Positions 52,067-56,165 of a stretch of 56,165 nucleotides of DNA are shown here, in pieces. Below the pieces are notes generated by a model, which worked only from the letters and a program-made list of their open reading frames with translations, had not been told where the DNA came from and made no database searches. Source of the stretch: Candidatus Nitrosopelagicus sp. GTDB taxonomy: Archaea > Thermoproteota > Nitrososphaeria > Nitrososphaerales > Nitrosopumilaceae. Numbering within the stretch: the first letter of the stretch is position 1; each line of letters starts with the position of its first letter. Where the stretch lies: assembly GCA_028345295.1 (NCBI GenBank), contig JAOMDA010000009.1:1-56165 (forward strand), in the 5' to 3' direction. The position numbers and the translations under genes are program-made.

Positions 52067-52483
52067 TTATTTTTCCACTTCTTGTTTAATTGCTTGCAAG
52101 GCCTGTTCTGTTCCACTCTGAATATGTTTAGTTATCATTCCGGTAAACATTCCCATCATACCTGAAAGTTTAATTTTCCAAACTGCCTCTAAACTACATC
52201 CATCTACTGTCTCCTTTAGATTTAGAATTTTTTCGCCTTTGATGATTCCCTTGGTAAATTTTGCTTCAATTTTTTGTTTAGGGAAAATTGTAACTTCTTG
52301 CATACATTTCTGATCCCTGAATGCAATTGTAATTTCACGATTAATTTTGTTTTCACTACTAGAAATATTTCTAATCTCCTTAGTTCCTTTCCAGAATTTA
52401 GGCTCATTATCTAAATCTGAAATAACATCCCAAACTTTGTCTATTGTTCCACTTACATCAACAGATGCATGAATTTCAGCCAT
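52067..52483 (-). CDS. SRPBCC (START-like, CoxG/polyketide-cyclase type) protein
   Basis: 138 residues with a helix-grip fold: ASVDVSGTIDKVWDVISDLDNEPKFWKGTKEIR, LNLKETVDGCSLEAVWKIKL, then a long C-terminal helix TKHIQSGTEQALQAIKQEVE. Such proteins bind hydrophobic ligands in an internal cavity. Read together with the adjacent membrane glycosyltransferase (no spacer), a lipid-handling partnership is a fair inference. A box TAATATTTTC lies about 24 nt before the ATG. Confidence 0.8.
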   Translation of the reverse strand: MAEIHASVDVSGTIDKVWDVISDLDNEPKFWKGTKEIRNISSSENKINREITIAFRDQKCMQEVTIFPKQKIEAKFTKGIIKGEKILNLKETVDGCSLEAVWKIKLSGMMGMFTGMITKHIQSGTEQALQAIKQEVEK

Positions 52484-52552
52484 AAACGATATCCAGTATT
52501 CGAAAATATTAGGGTTCGTAAGAAATTAATTTGGATTTTTAATACGTTACAC

Positions 52553-52879
52553 ATGACAGAAATTTCATACGATGATTTTTCCAAAATCGATCTTCGTGTT
52601 GCAAAAATTAAATCAGCTGAAAACATACCTGGCAAATCTCGAATTTTAAAAGGTACGATATCTTTGGGTGATGAATTACGAGATGTGATTATTGGTGGTG
52701 CAGAATATTATGATCCTGAACAGCTAGTAGGAATGACTGTAATTGTAGTTGCTAATCTTGAGACAAAAAAGTTAGCTGGAATTGAATCAAATGCCATGCT
52801 TTTGGCAGCTGATGTTGATGATAAACCATATTGGTTATCTGTTGATGAATCTGTTGTTTCAGGGACAAAAATTAAATGA
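52553..52879 (+). CDS. Stand-alone tRNA-binding OB-fold protein (MetRS C-terminal/CsaA-like)
   Basis: 108 residues consisting only of an EMAPII-type tRNA-binding domain: YDDFSKIDLRVAKIKSAENIPG, RDVIIGGAEYYDPEQLVG, VIVVANLETKKLAGIESNAM and LLAADVDDKPY. In archaea such a protein can act in trans with MetRS when that enzyme lacks the domain. ATG 52553 begins the conserved domain and has AAATTAATTTGG about 27 nt upstream; an in-frame extension back to 52469 reads through the divergent promoter. Confidence 0.9.
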   Translation: MTEISYDDFSKIDLRVAKIKSAENIPGKSRILKGTISLGDELRDVIIGGAEYYDPEQLVGMTVIVVANLETKKLAGIESNAMLLAADVDDKPYWLSVDESVVSGTKIK

Positions 52880-52881
52880 TC

Positions 52882-53442
52882 TTAATCATACTTCATTAGT
52901 TCTTTCTCTTCTAATGATGCATGTAGATTATTTACTGATCTATAGACATCTTCCTCCTTTTTTGCTCCAGTGCAAACTAATTTACCAGATGAGAATAGTA
53001 AAATGACTGTTTTTGGATCAAGCATCCTGTGAATAAGACCAGGAAATTGTTCAGGTTCGTACATACTTCTTGGTAAAGTTCGTGCAGCTTGTTCCAAATG
53101 AATTTTTCCACCTAGATTAATCGATGCAACAATATTCTGAATTGTTACAACTGCATCTTTTTTTACTTTAATACCACCTTTACGCAATTTTATGACAACT
53201 GTCTTTACCGCATTTCTTGACATTTGTTCCGATTTTGCACCAGTGCAGACCATCTTACCTGATGTAAAAATTAAGGTTGCAGTTTTTGGACTTTTAATTC
53301 TAAATACTAATCCTGGAAATTGATCTGGGTGATATTCTACATCTGGAAAATTTTTTGTAATTGCATTTAAATCCATTTTTTGATCAACTGTCGCAGATGC
53401 TACTACATTTTCAATACTCACAATTGGCTTTGTTTGTGGCAA
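52882..53442 (-). CDS. tbp: TATA-box binding protein
   Basis: General transcription factor of 186 residues made of two imperfect direct repeats. Repeat 1: IVSIENVVASATVDQKMDL, YHPDQFPGLVFRI, TLIFTSGKMVCTGAKSE. Repeat 2: VVTIQNIVASINLGGKIHL, YEPEQFPGLIHRM, ILLFSSGKLVCTGAKKE. The start is TTG; its own promoter box (TTATTAAAGT) is about 24 nt upstream. No acidic C-terminal tail like that of some euryarchaeal TBPs. Confidence 0.98.
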   Translation of the reverse strand: MPQTKPIVSIENVVASATVDQKMDLNAITKNFPDVEYHPDQFPGLVFRIKSPKTATLIFTSGKMVCTGAKSEQMSRNAVKTVVIKLRKGGIKVKKDAVVTIQNIVASINLGGKIHLEQAARTLPRSMYEPEQFPGLIHRMLDPKTVILLFSSGKLVCTGAKKEEDVYRSVNNLHASLEEKELMKYD

Positions 53443-53460
53443 TACAGTATCCTGAAAACC

Positions 53461-53470
53461 ACTTTAATAA
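53461..53470 (-). promoter_or_regulatory. TATA-like box of tbp
   Basis: TTATTAAAGT on the minus strand, centred about 24 nt before TTG 53442. A further TATA-like TTTTTATAAAAAG near 53492 faces the other gene. Confidence 0.5.
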
Positions 53471-53574
53471 AAACACTCGTTAATAGTTTTTATAAAAAGT
53501 GACTATATCAAAAATCTAGTATGAACGACGAATGATTTATTTTACAAAATTATTGTAAATTATTATTGGATTTA

Positions 53575-54687
53575 ATGAGTTTTAACTTAGATGAATTTTT
53601 TGGTATGAATGATGATTCGAACCCGTTAATGATGCTTATATGGATTTTACCAATAATTCTATTTGTTTTTTATGGACAAAGAATTCAGTTAATGGTTTCA
53701 TCTAATGAAATCAAGAAAAGTATAGACAAATTAGAAAAATTTCGAAATGATACCAAAAAAGAGTTTATAGATTATTTGAAAAAAACGCTTAACCCAAAAA
53801 TTGATCCTACAAAAAAACTAGAAGATTTTTTTGAGTACTTTACCATAATGCCTGTTGACTTGGATCCAAATGGAATCATTCCAAAAATTAATCATCTAAT
53901 TCGTTCAAGGGATGATTTTACTAGGATGCATGTAAAATCATTATTTAGAGACATCTCTGACTTTGAAATAACTAAAGTTCATAATCTCCTAGAAATTGTT
54001 ACAACACTGCAAATGTTCCATAAAGCTACAAGACATCTATATTTGACAGCAAAAAAACAAAAGAACTTTCCATTAATTCTACCACTTCAAATGATGATAC
54101 CTTTTGTAATGGAAGAAGCTGAGGCACTAAAAGATGCAATGACTGCATTAAAAAATGGTCAGCCAATTGGTGATGGTATTGGGCCAATGGTTGTAGGTGG
54201 AATGATGATTAATAGAGAGAAACAAAAAGTCTCATTTCAGACGGTTCTATCAAAATCTGAATATGAAGACCGTAAATTATTACTAGTTAAGGCGGAGGGA
54301 CCAAATGCAACTGTCGGAAGACTTGGGGAAGCAATAGAAAAAATTTTTTCAACAGATAGACCTGACTTGATTATAATGGTTGATGCATCATTAAAGTTAG
54401 AAGGTGAGGATTCAGCATCTATAGCAAAAGGGTTTGGTGCTGCGATGGGTGGAATTGGAACTGATAGATTCCAAATCGAAGATGTTGCAACTAAGAATAG
54501 CATTCCTATATTGGCAATTGTTATAAAGCAATCAATACATGAAGCACTCACGATTATGACAAAAGAAATTGCTGATCAGGCATCATCGGTTAGATTAGAA
54601 ATTCAAGAAATGATTAGAGATAACACACAACCAAAACAAACTGTTATGATAATTGGTGTTGGTAATACATTAGGTGTATCACAATGA
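53575..54687 (+). CDS. DUF1512-family archaeal protein
   Basis: 370 residues, the length typical of this archaeal family. It has one N-terminal membrane helix (LMMLIWILPIILFVFYGQ), then a soluble part with IKKSIDKLEKFRNDTKKEF and KATRHLYLTAKKQKNFPLI. A Rossmann-like C-terminal region follows (KLLLVKAEGPNATVGRLGEAI; RPDLIIMVDASLKLEGED; MGGIGTDRFQIED). Function is unknown for the family. ATG 53575 is used; TTG 53566 is in frame. Its ATGA end overlaps the next start. Confidence 0.85.
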   Translation: MSFNLDEFFGMNDDSNPLMMLIWILPIILFVFYGQRIQLMVSSNEIKKSIDKLEKFRNDTKKEFIDYLKKTLNPKIDPTKKLEDFFEYFTIMPVDLDPNGIIPKINHLIRSRDDFTRMHVKSLFRDISDFEITKVHNLLEIVTTLQMFHKATRHLYLTAKKQKNFPLILPLQMMIPFVMEEAEALKDAMTALKNGQPIGDGIGPMVVGGMMINREKQKVSFQTVLSKSEYEDRKLLLVKAEGPNATVGRLGEAIEKIFSTDRPDLIIMVDASLKLEGEDSASIAKGFGAAMGGIGTDRFQIEDVATKNSIPILAIVIKQSIHEALTIMTKEIADQASSVRLEIQEMIRDNTQPKQTVMIIGVGNTLGVSQ

Positions 54688-54866
54688 AAGATGCTGACAA
54701 AAAATTCACTGTCAGTTATACTAACTTGGAATGTATATCATGCAAGAAATCATTAACAAGAAAATTTGAGACTGGTGATATTGTATTTGAGGAGAATGGA
54801 ACGTGTGATGAATGTGAAGGTAATTTATTGGTTGTAAAAATATTTGGCGAAATTATTGGCCAATAG
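54684..54866 (+). CDS. Small zinc-ribbon protein, 60 aa
   Basis: Two cysteine knuckles, LECISCKKSLTRKFE and GTCDECEGNLLVV, form a zinc ribbon (C-X2-C, about 22 residues, C-X2-C). Start overlaps the DUF1512 stop by 4 nt, so it is probably cotranslated. It may assist that protein or bind nucleic acid; nothing more can be said. The 3' end overlaps map by 14 nt. Confidence 0.78.
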   Translation: MKDADKKFTVSYTNLECISCKKSLTRKFETGDIVFEENGTCDECEGNLLVVKIFGEIIGQ

Positions 54867-55749
54867 TGGTGATTGTAACCCCATTTTCATTTGGAATAAA
54901 TGTATGCTCTGCTTGTGTAACTCTTTTTCCATTACCTTCTACTAGAACAGGATATGCATGAACTGCCTTCTTTTTTATTAGCACATCAATAAGTTTTCTT
55001 GCCTCATTTTCTTCCCACTCTGTAAGCAACCATCTTAATGCAAATGGAAGTAAATTGAAGTTTTGCCAAATATAATCCAGCATTCTATCAGCTTCTTTGT
55101 CTTTTGTTTTTTTCCTTGATGCCAACGCAAAGATATTTTTTATTTTTCCCTCATGAACAAAACCCAAACCATCTCCAGTTGTAACAAATGGCTCACATGC
55201 AAAAGCCTGATTCTCTGTAAAAGAGAATGAACCTATAGACCAAATATTTGGTACTGATTTTCCAGCATGGATTGTATATTGTTCTAAAGAATGTCCACTC
55301 AAGTTTGCAATTGGAAGATATCCAGATTGTTTTATTGTTTTTTCAATTGTTCTTCCAACATCACTTGATTTTACACCAACCTTAATCATTGACATTGCAT
55401 TGTTTAATGCAGATTCTGCAACTTGAGCAAGGTGATCATATTCTGGATTATAACATACTGTTACTGCAGTATCTGCAATGTATCCATTAATCTGTGCACC
55501 TAAATCAATTTTGATTAAATCATCATCTGAAATTGTAAGTTGATCATTTGGTTCGGCAGTATAGTGTGCAGCAACCTCGTTTAAACTAGTATTTACTGGA
55601 AACGCACATTTTGCACCACGTTTTTTTATTTCACTTTCAACTTGTTCACATATTTCATAAACAGTTTTTCCAACCCAGTTTTTCTTTCTAGTATTTTCGC
55701 GAACTTCACCAGCAATTTTACCAGCTTTTATGTAATCTTCTATTTCCAT
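54853..55749 (-). CDS. map: Methionine aminopeptidase, type II
   Basis: Removes initiator methionine from new proteins. The 298 residues have the pita-bread fold with all five metal ligands in context: KIDLGAQINGYIADTAVTV (two Asp), SGHSLEQYTIHAG (His), FACEPFVTTGDG (Glu) and TQAEHTFIP (Glu). The type II insertion (about 160-230: NIFALASRKKTKDKEADRM) is present. A box ATTTTAAATG lies about 26 nt before the ATG. Confidence 0.96.
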   Translation of the reverse strand: MEIEDYIKAGKIAGEVRENTRKKNWVGKTVYEICEQVESEIKKRGAKCAFPVNTSLNEVAAHYTAEPNDQLTISDDDLIKIDLGAQINGYIADTAVTVCYNPEYDHLAQVAESALNNAMSMIKVGVKSSDVGRTIEKTIKQSGYLPIANLSGHSLEQYTIHAGKSVPNIWSIGSFSFTENQAFACEPFVTTGDGLGFVHEGKIKNIFALASRKKTKDKEADRMLDYIWQNFNLLPFALRWLLTEWEENEARKLIDVLIKKKAVHAYPVLVEGNGKRVTQAEHTFIPNENGVTITTIGQ

Positions 55750-55821
55750 ACATGAATAATTTTTCTAACTCATTTAAAATCTATTTGTGTAGCTTAAATT
55801 GGGGCAATTTTGTATCTCACT

Positions 55822-55895
55822 GGGATTGTGGTCTAGCTTGGTATGATTCTGCGTTTGGGTCGCAGAGGTCGAGTGTTCGAATCACTCCAATCCCA
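55822..55895 (+). tRNA. tRNA-Pro (anticodon TGG)
   Basis: Acceptor GGGATTG/CAATCCC, anticodon stem CTGCG/CGCAG with loop TTTGGGT, T arm GAGTG-TTCGAAT-CACTC, discriminator A. No intron or CCA. GCTTAAATT is centred about 26 nt upstream. Confidence 0.95.
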
Positions 55896-55931
55896 TCTTA
55901 AATTTTAATACATGCAGTTTCAAGTGTAATT

Positions 55932-56001
55932 GCCAGACAATGAAGACGAGTTAGAGTAATGACTTTAGAATGAAGGAAACTTATTGGCTCTGAGTCTTGG
56001 C
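55932..56001 (+). ncRNA. Candidate C/D box small RNA (rRNA/tRNA 2'-O-methylation guide)
   Basis: Read 5' to 3': terminal stem GCCAGAC, box C-like ATGAAGA (55940-55946), 12-nt guide, D'-like ATGA (55959-55962), 7-nt spacer, box C'-like ATGAAGG (55970-55976), 13-nt guide, box D CTGA (55990-55993), and GTCTTGGC closing a stem of 7 pairs with one bulge. Spacing fits archaeal C/D sRNAs. A TATA-like TTAAATTTTAATAC is centred about 27 nt before the 5' stem. Boxes C, C' and D' deviate from consensus, so this is a candidate, not a proven gene. Confidence 0.55.
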
Positions 56002-56037
56002 ATAACTTTTTATCAAATTGAATCATCGAGAAAAATA

Positions 56038-56165
56038 TTGGGTTTTGAAAGACGCGGTATACTTCTAATTGTTGGGATTTTATTTCTACTAATAGGTTTG
56101 ATTGGAGCTGGATTACCTCCAATCTATGCAATAATTATCTCAACTGCAATTTATGTTGGAATTAA
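56038..56165 (+). CDS. Membrane protein, 5' end only
   Basis: From TTG 56038 the frame reads GFERRGILLIVGILFLLIG then LIGAGLPPIYAIIISTAIYV and runs off the window: a basic start and two hydrophobic segments separated by GLPP. CTTTTTAT upstream is centred about 27 nt away, consistent with a leaderless TTG start. Identity unknown. Confidence 0.5.
   Translation, partial: MGFERRGILLIVGILFLLIGLIGAGLPPIYAIIISTAIYVGI

Noticed and set aside
53488-53535. TATA-like TTTTTATAAAAAG followed about 27 nt later by a four-codon ATG frame (MNDE)
   Set aside because: Probably an alternative upstream promoter for the DUF1512 gene; a four-codon minigene cannot be supported from sequence alone.
1-56165. CRISPR arrays, insertion sequences, integrase or attachment sites
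   Set aside because: No spaced repeats with unique spacers, no transposase or integrase frames, and no tRNA-derived direct repeats were seen; the only repeats are within genes or at the thi promoter.

Overview
The window looks like a piece of an ammonia-oxidising marine archaeon (Nitrososphaerota/Thaumarchaeota, Nitrosopumilus-like). It is AT-rich and gene-dense. It encodes archaeal TBP, class I lysyl-tRNA synthetase, archaeal Elp3, the archaeal (aroA'/aroB') start of the shikimate pathway, a GHMP-type shikimate kinase, ThiD-ThiN, CofG/CofH and type II methionine aminopeptidase. No rRNA, CRISPR array, insertion sequence or phage gene was seen. The genus is inferred from gene content only; no database search was possible.

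Layout. 1-351 is the 3' end of an RTX-type calcium-binding repeat gene. 388-4133 is hemL-hemC-cobA-hemD. 4194-9042 is sufB-sufD-sufS-sufU plus a small wHTH/zinc-ribbon gene, with no sufC. 9032-14565 holds pgk, a PAP2 phosphatase, a coiled-coil protein with a Lys/Pro/Arg repeat tail, an OB-fold protein, an intron-containing tRNA-Leu(CAA), a small C2H2-like gene, a membrane protein and an HD hydrolase. 14567-18598 completes tetrapyrrole synthesis with hemB, a fused AhbA-AhbB siroheme decarboxylase, precorrin-2 dehydrogenase and hemA. 18602-19744 pairs a sugar nucleotidyltransferase with a Gna1-like acetyltransferase. 19791-22455 is thiDN and thiC, diverging from one TATA box. 22441-31671 is a ten-gene minus-strand aromatic amino acid operon. 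31777-34349 is an MqnC-like radical SAM enzyme facing a UbiD-type decarboxylase. 34431-40915 holds small zinc proteins, a modular low-complexity protein, peroxiredoxin, aquaporin, tRNA-Arg(GCG), ferredoxin, tiny membrane proteins and lysS. 40921-47169 holds elp3, two cation antiporters and a wHTH-PAC2-purM group with a perfect palindrome at its promoter. 47177-52483 is htrA-cofG-cofH and a glycosyltransferase/SRPBCC pair. 52553-56165 holds a tRNA-binding OB protein, tbp, a DUF1512 gene, map, tRNA-Pro(TGG), a candidate C/D box sRNA and the start of a membrane protein.

How the genes fit together. Nearly the whole route from glutamyl-tRNA to siroheme is present (hemA, hemL, hemB, hemC, hemD, cobA, precorrin-2 dehydrogenase), and AhbAB takes siroheme towards heme. 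The aromatic operon runs from the ADH synthase step to chorismate, then through a chorismate mutase-aminotransferase fusion and prephenate dehydrogenase. CofG/CofH make the deazaflavin of F420, and the MqnC-like/UbiD pair probably serves menaquinone.

Two architectural features recur. Many first-in-operon starts have an AT box centred about 24-28 nt upstream, as expected for leaderless archaeal mRNAs, and I used this to choose among starts. Every convergent gene pair ends within 21 nt of its partner, and six pairs overlap. The longest stretches without a large gene are 12510-13016 (tRNA-Leu, a small zinc-finger gene, AT-rich spacer) and 55750-56037 (tRNA-Pro and the C/D sRNA candidate).
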